Source: Algibacter miyuki (GTDB taxonomy: Bacteria > Bacteroidota > Bacteroidia > Flavobacteriales > Flavobacteriaceae). Taken from it: a stretch of DNA of 64,000 nucleotides. The stretch is taken from the NCBI RefSeq assembly GCF_042427745.1, contig NZ_JBHMFA010000005.1; one strand, 5' to 3'. The position numbers were made by a program, and so were the translations under genes. This document shows, piece by piece, positions 24,049 to 34,059 of the stretch (position 1 is the first letter of the stretch; each line of letters starts with the position of its first letter). The notes beneath the pieces were generated by a model that saw nothing but the letters and a program-made list of their open reading frames with translations, did not search any database and was not told the DNA's origin.

Positions 24049-26841
24049 TTAATAATTTTCGGGATATAAGACCGCTTTTATTTGCGGTGTTTTTATAAAA
24101 TATTTTTTTGCTAATTTTTCTATATCTTTCTTTGAAATTTTATTCACCATACTTTCGAAATCGGTTACAAAATCCCAGTTTTTATAATGATTGAAGTAAT
24201 AATTTCGGATACTCTTAGTCCAAAATGAATTCTTCTGTTTATTTATGTTGAAAGTATTATTAAGGTTGGTTTTCACCTTTTCTAAATCTTCAGAGAAATT
24301 AATTTCACCAGATGCTAAGCCATTTAAAATGGTTTTAATTTCTGATGCAATTTGATCAACATCCGATGGTTTACAAACCAAACCTATAGTTTGTCGTCCT
24401 AATGATGTTGGATGCTTCGTTGCGCTTACAGAAACACTTACACCATAAACAACACCTAAATCTTCTCTTAAACGCTTGTTTAATTCTAATTTTAATATAG
24501 CCTCTAAAATTTCATTTTTAATCTCTAAACTAGCCACATTTTTTATTGGAGCGTCTTGTTGAAAAACTAATGAGAAGCTCGCTTTTGGAGAATCGCCACC
24601 CGCTTTTATAAAATCAACAGGTTTCTTATTAATAGGTTGTGGTTTATATTGATATGAATTATCAAAATCCCCCTTCGGAAGTGCACCAATATAGCTTTTA
24701 ATAAAAGGTAAAATTTCGTTTAATTCCTTATCTGAAATTATAGTAAACACATAATGATTCGCGCCTCCGAAAAAATCATTATAAATGGGCAGTAGTGCTG
24801 CTTTATCTAATCCGTTTTCTATCGATGCTTTTGTTCGTCTTAGGCTTGTGTAATCCTTTCCGCGAACCAAAAATTTAAATTCCTCTTGAAATTTTTCTGT
24901 CTTAGTTTTTGGTTTTTCTGAAATATTTTCAATAGCCGCTTCTTTTAACTGATCAAACAACAAAGAATCTACTTTTGGTTGCGTCGCCTTTAAGTAGAAT
25001 AACTCAAACAGTGTTTTTATATCAGTACCATCGGCACTTCCAAAAAATCCGGAGCGCGTTTTATCTATAAGGAATTGAATTTTCGCACTATTCCCTGCTA
25101 AAAAATGACTTAAAGCTTCTCTAGAAAAATCACCATAACCGCTCATAGAAACCGTAGTTGCCGCATACTGAGCGTTGATGTAGTTCGTACTATCTACCGC
25201 GTAAAAACCACCTTTTCTAAAACCTGCGAGTAACACATTATCGCCTTCTAGTATCGATTTTTTGTAAACCACTTTAGCCCCATTACTTAAATGAATTTCG
25301 TGCGCATCAATTTTAGGTAGCTCCACAATTTTAGTAACCGTTCCTGGCTTAGGTGATGTGCTTAATAACTTTTTGGGAATATCAATATCATTTTCATAAG
25401 GTACTACTTCTTGATATTTCAAACTTTTAGCAGCTTCTAATAACGCTTCTTTATTTGGTAAACGACTTGCATCTTCATTATTCGTGGTTAGCAAATAATG
25501 AAAAGGATTTTTAGTGTTACTATTTTCCTTTACAGCTTTAAGAATTTGAATAGAATCTAATGCCGCAAAGCAATCTTCCATCAATTTATATTCATCTTTT
25601 AATGAAATAATCATGTTTCCGTAAAAGAAATCTTGATACATCTGATTGATCATTCCAGATCCCGACACCGGTTTGTCATCGTTTAAATCTCGCTTAAAAG
25701 CACCAAGCATCGTTTTCTTTACCTTATCTATTTCCTGCGGAGTAAAACCATACTGCGCAATTTGCTGAAAATAACGGTTGAATTCGTTAACACCTTCTAA
25801 AGCATTTTCAGGTTTTAAATCAATAGTAGCCACCAAAGCCCCTTTAGATTTTAAAAAATTCCCAACACTAATACTTGCTTTATTATATTTGGTATCATTA
25901 AACGACAATTTTGCCAATCGTGCCGATGTTAATTTATTTAAAACACTCCGTTTTAAATATTTTTGATAGGCCGCTTCATTATCTACATCCTTAAAAACAT
26001 CTTGTAATTGAATGTAATTGAGCTGTGTTTTTTTAGTCCATTTATCACTGTAAACAATCAAACTATCTTTAGTGTAATTTGGAATTTCACCTAAAGTCGC
26101 CACAGGAAATTTCGATGGAATGTTTCCGAATTTTTCAATAATAGCACGTTCTACATCTTCCGCATTTACATCGCCAGAAACAGCGACTGCCATTAAAGAA
26201 GGATCATACCATTTTTGATAAAATGCTTTTAATTCTTCATGCTTAAAGTGTTTTAAACTAACGGTATCCCCTATCACGGTGCGTTGAGAATATCTCGAAT
26301 TATTTAATAAAGTGTTTAAAAATATTTGCCCGCTTTGATTTTTTGGTGATTGTTTAGAAAGCCATTCCGACAAAACAACACCGCGTTCTTTTTCAACCTC
26401 TAAAGGATCCAAAAGCATCCCATCAACCCAATCCGACATGATGGTTAATGTAGAATCGACCACAGTAGCTTCTTTCGTTGGTACTTTTAACTTATAAATG
26501 GTTTCTTCAAAAGACGTATGCGCATTTAAATCATGTCCAAATTTAGAACCCTTTTTTTCTAAAAACGCAATTAACTCATTCGCTTTAAAATGTTCAATCC
26601 CATTAAAAGCCATATGCTCTAAAAAATGAGCTAAACCACGTTGTTTTTTAGTTTCCTGCAACGACCCCACCTTTACAAATAACCTAAAATAGGCCTGCCC
26701 TTCGACTTTATCGGTAGGATAAATATAATAAGTTAAGCCATTTTCAAGTTGCTTTTTTATAAGCCTCGAATCTTGAACCAAACTTTGCGAAAAGCTTGAC
26801 AGACTCATAAAAAACAATATAAAATAGATTGTTATGCGCAT
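24049..26841 (-). CDS. M16 family zinc metallopeptidase, two-module
   Basis: A 930-residue exported protease of the pitrilysin/insulinase family. A signal peptide spans about 1-19 (ends SSFSQS). The inverted zinc motif HFLEH is at 72-76, with the third ligand Glu 152 in EKERGVVLSEW, 76 residues later as usual. Two M16 halves follow (about 25-480 and 500-930); the second lacks the zinc motif, as expected. The family degrades peptides inside a closed chamber. It lies 3 bp after a small lipoprotein gene in the SusCD operon, suggesting that imported or captured peptides are the target. Confidence 0.92.
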   Translation of the reverse strand: MRITIYFILFFMSLSSFSQSLVQDSRLIKKQLENGLTYYIYPTDKVEGQAYFRLFVKVGSLQETKKQRGLAHFLEHMAFNGIEHFKANELIAFLEKKGSKFGHDLNAHTSFEETIYKLKVPTKEATVVDSTLTIMSDWVDGMLLDPLEVEKERGVVLSEWLSKQSPKNQSGQIFLNTLLNNSRYSQRTVIGDTVSLKHFKHEELKAFYQKWYDPSLMAVAVSGDVNAEDVERAIIEKFGNIPSKFPVATLGEIPNYTKDSLIVYSDKWTKKTQLNYIQLQDVFKDVDNEAAYQKYLKRSVLNKLTSARLAKLSFNDTKYNKASISVGNFLKSKGALVATIDLKPENALEGVNEFNRYFQQIAQYGFTPQEIDKVKKTMLGAFKRDLNDDKPVSGSGMINQMYQDFFYGNMIISLKDEYKLMEDCFAALDSIQILKAVKENSNTKNPFHYLLTTNNEDASRLPNKEALLEAAKSLKYQEVVPYENDIDIPKKLLSTSPKPGTVTKIVELPKIDAHEIHLSNGAKVVYKKSILEGDNVLLAGFRKGGFYAVDSTNYINAQYAATTVSMSGYGDFSREALSHFLAGNSAKIQFLIDKTRSGFFGSADGTDIKTLFELFYLKATQPKVDSLLFDQLKEAAIENISEKPKTKTEKFQEEFKFLVRGKDYTSLRRTKASIENGLDKAALLPIYNDFFGGANHYVFTIISDKELNEILPFIKSYIGALPKGDFDNSYQYKPQPINKKPVDFIKAGGDSPKASFSLVFQQDAPIKNVASLEIKNEILEAILKLELNKRLREDLGVVYGVSVSVSATKHPTSLGRQTIGLVCKPSDVDQIASEIKTILNGLASGEINFSEDLEKVKTNLNNTFNINKQKNSFWTKSIRNYYFNHYKNWDFVTDFESMVNKISKKDIEKLAKKYFIKTPQIKAVLYPENY

Positions 26842-26844
26842 TAA

Positions 26845-27306
26845 TTAATTGTTTATTTTTTGTAAAACTAATTCACTTTGATTGCCGTCGGGTCCAGGTA
26901 ACCCGACTTGAATATCCAAATTGTTAGAATCTAACTTAATGGTTAAGGTGTTATCTTTTTCTGAATCTAAAACATGATCTAACCATTGAATTTGAATTGG
27001 TCGTCTGTAAATACCTGTTGGAAAAATCAGTGGATATTCTGTAGTTAAAATATTAAAATCGACACCAGCTTGTAAACCATCTCCAATAATTACAGAATAA
27101 TCTAGAAGCATATCTTTTTCTAACGGCTTAGAACTTAAATAGATGTAATAAGAAACAATATCCTTTCTGTTGGAATTGATATTTACCGTTGAGAGTCCGT
27201 TAAAATTTAGATGAACAAAAGGTTCGTCGAAAACATCAATTTCCTCTTTGTTACAAGAGCTTAGCGTGATGATTAAAACCAATAATGGCAATATTATTTT
27301 TTTCAT
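26845..27306 (-). CDS. Small lipoprotein in SusE position
   Basis: A 153-residue lipoprotein with lipobox LSSC (Cys about 18) followed by NKEE, an acidic stretch that may direct surface export. The rest is beta-rich, with VHLNFNGLSTVNINS, an acidic turn VIIGDGLQAGVDFNIL and LTIKLDSNNLDIQVG, resembling the Calx-beta-like lipoproteins found after SusD genes. It sits 36 bp after susD and 3 bp before the M16 gene. A role as an accessory ligand-binding lipoprotein of the SusCD pair is inferred. I cannot assign a precise family. Confidence 0.7.
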   Translation of the reverse strand: MKKIILPLLVLIITLSSCNKEEIDVFDEPFVHLNFNGLSTVNINSNRKDIVSYYIYLSSKPLEKDMLLDYSVIIGDGLQAGVDFNILTTEYPLIFPTGIYRRPIQIQWLDHVLDSEKDNTLTIKLDSNNLDIQVGLPGPDGNQSELVLQKINN

Positions 27307-27342
27307 GATTTGTGCTTTAAAATTAGAGTGTACCTAAAAGTT

Positions 27343-28761
27343 TTAATAATCTTCATTTTGTATCATTCCGGTGTTTACATCCATTTCTTTTTGAGGAATT
27401 GGTAAAATAAACATGCTATTTGGGTACAAAACTTCTTTAATATTAGAAGATGTACTTGCATCGCGAACCATATCTTGTTTGGTTCTTGTTAAATCGTATA
27501 AACGGTGACCTTCAAAACAAAGTTCTTTAGTACGTTCAACATCTATTAAAGCAGCTACGGCTTCTTTCGTGTTTTCTGTAATGGTAATTTCACTAACGTC
27601 TTTTTGATAGTTTCTTGCCAACAAGGTTTTCACGTCGGTGATAGCTTCAGTCAAAGCGTCTAAATTATTATTAGCTTCTGCTCGAATTAAATACATTTCA
27701 GAAGTTCGCAATACGATAATGTTGTAATATTTTTCAGCAATAGGAAGTGATTCTTTTAAATATTTTAAAGTACCATAGGTATTAGCTCCGGAGTTAAATT
27801 CTAAAAGTTGTAATCGTAAATCGTCTGGATTTTCATCTAAAAGATTCATTAGTTTTTCACTGGCATAACCTAACGGACTTTGTAAATTATAGAAACTTAT
27901 TAATTCTGGAGATTTTAATTTTCCGTTTAATTTGAAAAGTGATTCATCATCATCTTCAACTTCTAAAAACATATCTAAATAATCTTGTCCTTCTGCTAAT
28001 GGCGTACTATTAATAGCTAATGTTGAATAGCTGACAGCTTCTGTCCAGTTTTCTGTGTATAGAAAAGCACGCGCTAACAAGCCATAAACAGCTCTTTTAG
28101 AAGCGTAGTAACTCGATTCAGAACCTGTTTCGTCTCCGTAAAGTGTTTCAGACTCTTTTAAATCTTTTATAATTTGTGTGTAAACTTCTTTTACTGTGTT
28201 TCTAGCAACATTATCGTCTGAACTCGGTGTTTTTAAAATTACTGGAACTCCAATATGGCTGGCATCTGCTGTAAAATTATAAGGTTGAGCATAAACACGA
28301 ACCAAATCGAAATGAATTAATGCGCGTAAAAACAAGGCTTCAGCTTTAATAATGCGTAATTCATCGGCACTTTCAGGAAATGCGTCAAGTAACTCTGGCT
28401 GATATTCTAGAATATTATTCACGTTAACTAACGCTTCATTAGCATCGGTCCAAATCCCTCCAACGGCCGTTAATTCATCCTGAGGATTCGAATTGTAATT
28501 ATACTGAGAAAGCATTGGGTTATCTCCAACAGAAACTAATTGAAGCATGTCTCCGGCAACATCGGGATACAATACCAACTCTTCGCCATAGTATTTATAA
28601 ACCGAACTGTAAGCGCCAGGTAAAGCACCACGAATACCATCCATATCTGAAAAGAAAACAGGAATAGACGATTTTCCAATTTGATCTACTTCTAAAAAAC
28701 TATCGCAGTTTGTGACCAAAATAAAACTGAATACAGTAATTATTGTTTTTATATATTTCAT
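27343..28761 (-). CDS. RagB/SusD family nutrient-binding outer membrane lipoprotein
   Basis: A 472-residue SusD homologue that caps its SusC barrel and delivers ligand. The signal peptide ends in an atypical lipobox LVTNC (Cys about 19), with Asn at -1. The N-terminal LEVDQIGKSSIPVFFSDMDGIRGALPGAYSS and the TPR region (ELRIIKAEALFLRALIHFDLVRVYAQPY) are typical. So is the C-terminal VLRTSEMYLIRAEANN...EGHRLYDLTRTKQ block. It is 11 bp downstream of susC. P. gingivalis RagB is the best-known peptide-binding relative. Confidence 0.95.
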   Translation of the reverse strand: MKYIKTIITVFSFILVTNCDSFLEVDQIGKSSIPVFFSDMDGIRGALPGAYSSVYKYYGEELVLYPDVAGDMLQLVSVGDNPMLSQYNYNSNPQDELTAVGGIWTDANEALVNVNNILEYQPELLDAFPESADELRIIKAEALFLRALIHFDLVRVYAQPYNFTADASHIGVPVILKTPSSDDNVARNTVKEVYTQIIKDLKESETLYGDETGSESSYYASKRAVYGLLARAFLYTENWTEAVSYSTLAINSTPLAEGQDYLDMFLEVEDDDESLFKLNGKLKSPELISFYNLQSPLGYASEKLMNLLDENPDDLRLQLLEFNSGANTYGTLKYLKESLPIAEKYYNIIVLRTSEMYLIRAEANNNLDALTEAITDVKTLLARNYQKDVSEITITENTKEAVAALIDVERTKELCFEGHRLYDLTRTKQDMVRDASTSSNIKEVLYPNSMFILPIPQKEMDVNTGMIQNEDY

Positions 28762-28772
28762 GTCTTTTCTAT

Positions 28773-31700
28773 TTAAAATGTTACGTTTAATCCTAATGAA
28801 ATTTCGGTTTCAATAGGATAACCACCAATGTTACTTTTGTAAGAGTTTCTGCCGTCTATATCATGCGGAGTCCACACATATAAATTGTTTCCTATAAGCG
28901 AAAGTCCCATAGATTGTAGACCTAATGATTTTGTTAATTGGTCGTCAAAAACATAACTAAAAGAGGCGTTTTGTATTTTAATATTGGTTTTACTGAATAG
29001 GAATCTTGTAGAATCTCTAGTAGATCCTGTACTAACACCCCAAACAGGTTTTGGAGCTAAAGCTAAATCGCCTTCGGATTGCCAACGGTCTAATTGATTT
29101 ACAGATTGGTTATCACTATTGATATTTAAACCATCTGAATTTACATTTCTAGCAAAGGTGCTGAAACTGTATCCGCCCACAGTATAACCTGTTGTTATGC
29201 TAAAATTGAATTTATTTTTATAAGAAAACGTATTAGTCATACTTCCAAATACATCAGGATTTGATGCTTTTTCGGCAACTCTATTATCAATACTATATTC
29301 TTTAGTGATATTACCTTCGGTATCATACCACATTGGACTTCCATCTCTAGGGTCTACACCAGCCCATCTTACTAAATAATAAGTATCTGTACTTTTACCA
29401 ACTTCTAAACGTTTCTTTCCTAAATTCTTTGGAAGATCATTATAAAGTTCTAATAATTTATTCTGATTGTGAGACGCTATCAAACGCGTTTGCCAATTGA
29501 AGTTTTTAGTAACAATATTTTGAGATTCAATAGTTACTTCTATACCTTTATTTTCAATTTCACCAACATTTCTTACAATTGTAGTTACTCCTGTAGTACG
29601 AGAAGCATCTAAATCACTAATTAAATTTTCGGTTTTATTTCGGTAAACTTCAGTTAAAATATCTAATCGATTATTTAGTAAAGCTATACGTAAACCAAAA
29701 TTCGCCATATACGTAGTTTCCCAACTTAAATCTGGATTTGCTCCTGTTGATATTCCTGCGCCTAATGAATCGCCGTATTGATAAGAACTATTAATAACAT
29801 AAACCCCTTCCGGATCTTGAGTACCAAACCTTGAATTCCCATTGGTTCCGTAACTTCCTTTCAAACTTAAAACATTGATTAAATCACTATTGAAAAAATC
29901 TTCCTTATGAATATTCCAAGAAGCACCAGCAGACAAGAAATTTGCACGACGTACATTTTTTCCGAAGTTAGAATTTCCATCATTTCTAGCGTTTAAAGAT
30001 AAGTTGTAACGATTATCATAACTATAAGATATTTGCCCTAAAACAGACGCCTTCCTTGTGATGTATTCACTGTTAGTTCCATCAGAAAATGATGCCAAAC
30101 CAACCAATCGGATATGGTCGTTTACAAAACCAGATCCATTAGCGCTTATTGTTTTAGATGTATTAGAGCCCAACTCTAAACCAACAACACCAGAAACTTG
30201 GTGTAATCCCATGGTTTTATTAAAATTTAATCTGTGAATAGTATTCCAGTTTAAAAAGTTAGCACTCGTTGCGTAAGCATAACCTTCTGGAACGCCTTCT
30301 AAACTAGTACCAGACCAGTTTTTCATGGATTGATATATATCTTCTTGATAATTATTATAATCTATCCCAAATTGAGAACTAAAAGAAAACATATCGTTTA
30401 TGTCATATTTTAACTGCACCGATCCTTGAAAAGCAAAAGCGTTTTGACCGTTATCATTTTGCTCACGTTCTGAAATACTATTGAAAAACTTTTTCTCTAT
30501 CCATCTTGGTGAGCCATCCGTATTAGTTCCTTCAATAATAGAATATAGTTGCCTAAGCGTGCCATCGGCATTGTAAGGCGAGATAATAGGAATATTACTA
30601 TGGTATTCATCTCCTGGCGAAAATGTGCTGTTGATGTTATAAGATCCTGATAAAGAAAAATTTAAATTTAATTTATTAGAAAGCTTTACATTATTATTAG
30701 AACGCAAAGACATACGTTGTTGCTTATTGCCTTGCAACGCCATGTTGTTTTCAAAATACGAACCCGAAATTCGGTAAGTCGATTTTTCGCTTCCACCCGA
30801 TGCCGATAAATTAATTTGTGAGGTCGATCCTATGTCAAAAAACTCATCATACCAATCTGTATTGGTTGTTGAGTAACTATTCATAGGATTATCTGTAAAA
30901 GGAAATAGAGCTAAATCGTTTCCAGCATTTACAAAAGCTTCTTTTGCCAAGGTTAAATAATCTTGCCCGTCAAGTACCTTAAATTTTGTACTATTATTAA
31001 TAAATGACACTCCTGAACGTAATGATAAATTTAATTGTGGTTTATTCGCTTTACCCTTTTTTAAGGTTACTAAAATTACTCCATTGGCCCCATCAGCACC
31101 ATAAATAGTGGTTGCTGAAGCATCTTTTAACACAGTCATAGATTCAATATCATCTGGATTTATAAATGATAACGGACTTACGCTTGTTTGTATTCCTGAA
31201 ATTAAATTTGTTTTACCTCCAGTATTAATAGGCACTCCATCCACAATCCACAATGGCTCGTTTGAAGCTGTTAATGATGCTTTACCTCTAATGGTAACCG
31301 AATATCTTGGTCTTGAACTTGTAGCTCCGTTACTTTGTGGATTAAGCTCTAAACCCGGAATAATACCTTCCAAAAGCTTATCTACACGTTGCTGTGGTAA
31401 ATTAGCAATATCCTTAGATTTTATTTGGTACGCACTCGATACTAAATTCGATTTCTTTTGTGTAGTACCATAATTACTAGTTACAATAACTTCATCTAAA
31501 GATTGAATATCTTCTTTTAAAACAATATTTTTAAACCAAGATGTTGTTACCACCAATTCTTGATCTAAAAAACCCATACTTGAAATTTTTACAATACTTC
31601 CTTCCGGAATTCCTTCAATAGAAAAGTTTCCGTCAAAATCTGTAATAGACCATTTGGTTGGATCGTTTTTTAAAACTAAAGTTACGCTTGCTATGGGCTG

Positions 31701-32150
31701 GCCCGACTCATCTGATACAACTCCAGATATGTCTAATAAGTTCTGCAATAACTGACTTAAAATACTTTTAGAGGCCTTTTCTTTCTCTTTATAAAGCACC
31801 ACCTGTTTGTTTATAACCCTATATTTTATGTTGGTATCGCTTAAAATAAGTTTGAATACCTCTTTGATATCCTTATCAACAACATTTAAACTTACTTTGG
31901 TGTTTAAATCCGCATCATTTAAGCCTGATTGAATAAAAACATAATCCGATTTTTTCTCAATTTTTGAAATCACTTCTTTAATCGAAATGTTTTCAAAATT
32001 TAAGGTTATGTTTCCTATTTGAGAATTTGCTGTTGTCGCATGTAAACTCGCCAATATAGTTAGTAATTGAAAAGTTAAAATACTTATAAGCTTTTTGTTC
32101 ACGCTTGGCATATTATACAGCTTGAGTTTTTCTGAAAGTGTTTTTTTCAT
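28773..32150 (-). CDS. SusC/RagA TonB-linked outer membrane transporter with STN domain
   Basis: A 1125-residue TonB-dependent transporter. After the signal peptide (to about 44) comes an STN signalling domain (about 46-125, IGNITLNFENISIKEVISKIEKK). A carboxypeptidase-D-like regulatory domain (about 140-215), the TonB-box/plug region (SLDEVIVTSNYG, then the SusC-type plug) and the barrel follow. The STN domain is what allows a transporter to signal through FecR, whose gene lies immediately upstream. The predicted plug contains PLWIVDGVPINTGGK and DIESMTVLKDASATTIYGADGANGVILVTLKKG, hallmarks of SusC. It pairs with the adjacent SusD. Confidence 0.95.
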   Translation of the reverse strand: MKKTLSEKLKLYNMPSVNKKLISILTFQLLTILASLHATTANSQIGNITLNFENISIKEVISKIEKKSDYVFIQSGLNDADLNTKVSLNVVDKDIKEVFKLILSDTNIKYRVINKQVVLYKEKEKASKSILSQLLQNLLDISGVVSDESGQPIASVTLVLKNDPTKWSITDFDGNFSIEGIPEGSIVKISSMGFLDQELVVTTSWFKNIVLKEDIQSLDEVIVTSNYGTTQKKSNLVSSAYQIKSKDIANLPQQRVDKLLEGIIPGLELNPQSNGATSSRPRYSVTIRGKASLTASNEPLWIVDGVPINTGGKTNLISGIQTSVSPLSFINPDDIESMTVLKDASATTIYGADGANGVILVTLKKGKANKPQLNLSLRSGVSFINNSTKFKVLDGQDYLTLAKEAFVNAGNDLALFPFTDNPMNSYSTTNTDWYDEFFDIGSTSQINLSASGGSEKSTYRISGSYFENNMALQGNKQQRMSLRSNNNVKLSNKLNLNFSLSGSYNINSTFSPGDEYHSNIPIISPYNADGTLRQLYSIIEGTNTDGSPRWIEKKFFNSISEREQNDNGQNAFAFQGSVQLKYDINDMFSFSSQFGIDYNNYQEDIYQSMKNWSGTSLEGVPEGYAYATSANFLNWNTIHRLNFNKTMGLHQVSGVVGLELGSNTSKTISANGSGFVNDHIRLVGLASFSDGTNSEYITRKASVLGQISYSYDNRYNLSLNARNDGNSNFGKNVRRANFLSAGASWNIHKEDFFNSDLINVLSLKGSYGTNGNSRFGTQDPEGVYVINSSYQYGDSLGAGISTGANPDLSWETTYMANFGLRIALLNNRLDILTEVYRNKTENLISDLDASRTTGVTTIVRNVGEIENKGIEVTIESQNIVTKNFNWQTRLIASHNQNKLLELYNDLPKNLGKKRLEVGKSTDTYYLVRWAGVDPRDGSPMWYDTEGNITKEYSIDNRVAEKASNPDVFGSMTNTFSYKNKFNFSITTGYTVGGYSFSTFARNVNSDGLNINSDNQSVNQLDRWQSEGDLALAPKPVWGVSTGSTRDSTRFLFSKTNIKIQNASFSYVFDDQLTKSLGLQSMGLSLIGNNLYVWTPHDIDGRNSYKSNIGGYPIETEISLGLNVTF

Positions 32151-32183
32151 TGTAAATGAGATCTATTGATGTTATTATACGGC

Positions 32184-33299
32184 CTAATTAGTATCGTTAT
32201 TTTGAATTTTAAATGTATTATTAGAAAGTGTCGATAAGGTTTCTAGTACATCTTCTAAGTTTGATGATAAATAAATTTTCCCTGTGCAGCTTTCTCCTTT
32301 AAGATCATTTTCAACATTCGAAAATGAAACATTGTAATACCTAGATAATTCTAGTAAAATGGATTCTATAGGAGTGTCATCGAATATTAAATACCCGTTT
32401 TTCCAAGAAGTGTACATTTCGGTATCCACGTTTTTCTTAACCAATTGTGATGATGAAATATCTAACGATTCATTTGGAACCATATCAGCCTCCATATTGT
32501 CTATTGTAGAAACCCCCACTGATCCTTCAACCAAAACAACCCTTTGATCGTTACTGTTTTCATAAGCTTTTACATCGAACGTTGTTCCATAAACATTCAC
32601 ATCAAAGCGCGATGTTTCTACTTTAAAAGGTTTCGTCTTATCTTTAAATACTTCGATATAAATTTCACCTTCAACATGAATAGTTCTATTATCTGTATTG
32701 AATTTGGAAGGAAACCGTACGGTAGATCCTGAATTTACCCATAATTTAGAACCATCGGCTAGGACTAACTCAGAGCGTTTTCCGAAAGGCACTTTAAGCG
32801 TGTTAAAACTATTTTCAGTATTGGTTTCTAAATTTTCACCTTCCGCATTTGTTATTCCTGTTTCGCTAACGGTAAGCACTTCGTTATTGGGTAGTGAAAA
32901 AGTTTTATCTTTTGTAATTAACTGAATGGAAGTATCAGTTGTCGCTTTTTCAACTATAATTTGCTGAACTTCTAATTCATCTGAAGTAGAATAAATCCCT
33001 AAAAACACGAAAATTAAAGCACAAGCCGCAGCTACGTAATAAAACTTTCGGAGTTTATGCGTTCTTACAACTTTATTTGAATTCTCAAAAATACGTTGGT
33101 GTAAAAGTTCGCGATTATCTGATGATAAGCGTTCAGAATTAAATTTTACGTTGCTAAACTCAACCTTGGCAGCTTCAAAATTGGCACGGTCGCCAGGGTG
33201 TTTATCAAGATATAATTCCCAATATTTTTTAGTTTCATCATCCTTAATAAGCATGAGTAACATAAAATAATCATTCTCTAAAAAATCTTTTACAGTCAT
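32184..33299 (-). CDS. FecR family anti-sigma factor
   Basis: A 371-residue inner-membrane anti-sigma regulator. The cytoplasmic N-terminal region (about 1-82) precedes a transmembrane helix (about 84-103, FYYVAAACALIFVFLGIYS). The periplasmic FecR domain has VPFGKRSELVLADGSKLWVNSGSTVRFPSKF and DVNVYGTTFDVKAYENSNDQRVVLVEGSV. A C-terminal DUF4974-like domain ends the protein (ILLELSRYYNVSFSN). It lies between the sigma factor and susC, so it should relay ligand occupancy of the STN domain to the sigma factor. Confidence 0.95.
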   Translation of the reverse strand: MTVKDFLENDYFMLLMLIKDDETKKYWELYLDKHPGDRANFEAAKVEFSNVKFNSERLSSDNRELLHQRIFENSNKVVRTHKLRKFYYVAAACALIFVFLGIYSTSDELEVQQIIVEKATTDTSIQLITKDKTFSLPNNEVLTVSETGITNAEGENLETNTENSFNTLKVPFGKRSELVLADGSKLWVNSGSTVRFPSKFNTDNRTIHVEGEIYIEVFKDKTKPFKVETSRFDVNVYGTTFDVKAYENSNDQRVVLVEGSVGVSTIDNMEADMVPNESLDISSSQLVKKNVDTEMYTSWKNGYLIFDDTPIESILLELSRYYNVSFSNVENDLKGESCTGKIYLSSNLEDVLETLSTLSNNTFKIQNNDTN

Positions 33300-33425
33300 T
33301 TTAATAGCTAAGTGATTTAAAAATTAAACTTTCATAAAAAGTTTATACACTTACAAGACTGTGGAGCACTAAAAGTATCACCGCCTTAAATGTTAATATT
33401 ATGTTAAAGTAACAAAATAAAGATA

Positions 33426-33956
33426 TTAGCTAGAGCTACAGGATAGAAACAAGTAGAATTCTCCAGCGTTATTTTGGCGTAAATATTTAAGCGCTTTTAG
33501 AATGAGGTTTCTACAGGCAGGTACTGTTATATTAAGTATTTCGGAGATTTGTTGGTAATTATAATCCTGTGTATAACGCAAGTAAATAATCTCACGTTGC
33601 CTAGGCGTTAAACTTTTTAGTGCGGTATCAATTTTAGTTTTTAAAAAAGATTTAGATTCTTTTTCGAGCAAAACATCTTCAACATTAACATCTAAATTAA
33701 AGGGTAATGCTTCATTACCTATTTCATAAGTTAAAAACTTCTTACTGCGTTTATATTCATCTAAAAGTTCATTTCTAACACTTTTCAGTAAATAAGGTTT
33801 TGCATTATCTGCGTAACTTAAGTTTTTATTTAAAAGGAGTTTTTGAAACACATTATGAATCGCGTCCATAACCGAACTCGCGCTAAAACCTAGATGTAAT
33901 CCGTAAGCATACAAATCATCAACATAGTTTTTATATATGGTTTCTATTCTTTCCAT
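33426..33956 (-). CDS. ECF-type RNA polymerase sigma-70 factor
   Basis: A 176-residue ECF sigma factor. Region 2 is MERIETIYKNYVDDLYAYGLHLGFSASSVMDAIHNVFQKLL, and region 4 is LKSLTPRQREIIYLRYTQDYNYQQISEILNITVPACRNLILKALKYLR with a helix-turn-helix. Both halves are complete. It is 126 bp upstream of the fecR-like gene. By analogy with FecI-FecR systems it should activate the downstream susCD operon when released. Confidence 0.94.
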   Translation of the reverse strand: MERIETIYKNYVDDLYAYGLHLGFSASSVMDAIHNVFQKLLLNKNLSYADNAKPYLLKSVRNELLDEYKRSKKFLTYEIGNEALPFNLDVNVEDVLLEKESKSFLKTKIDTALKSLTPRQREIIYLRYTQDYNYQQISEILNITVPACRNLILKALKYLRQNNAGEFYLFLSCSSS

Positions 33957-34059
33957 ATTTTACACAAATTCATACATCTCATATTGAATTATTCCAATTT
34001 TCACATGTGAATAAAGCTAATAAAAGCGCTAATACTGTAATGATAAAATTGAGAAGCTA

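Noticed and set aside
31108..31473. 121-codon plus-strand frame
   Set aside because: It is antisense to the SusC plug region, which is highly conserved in its own frame.
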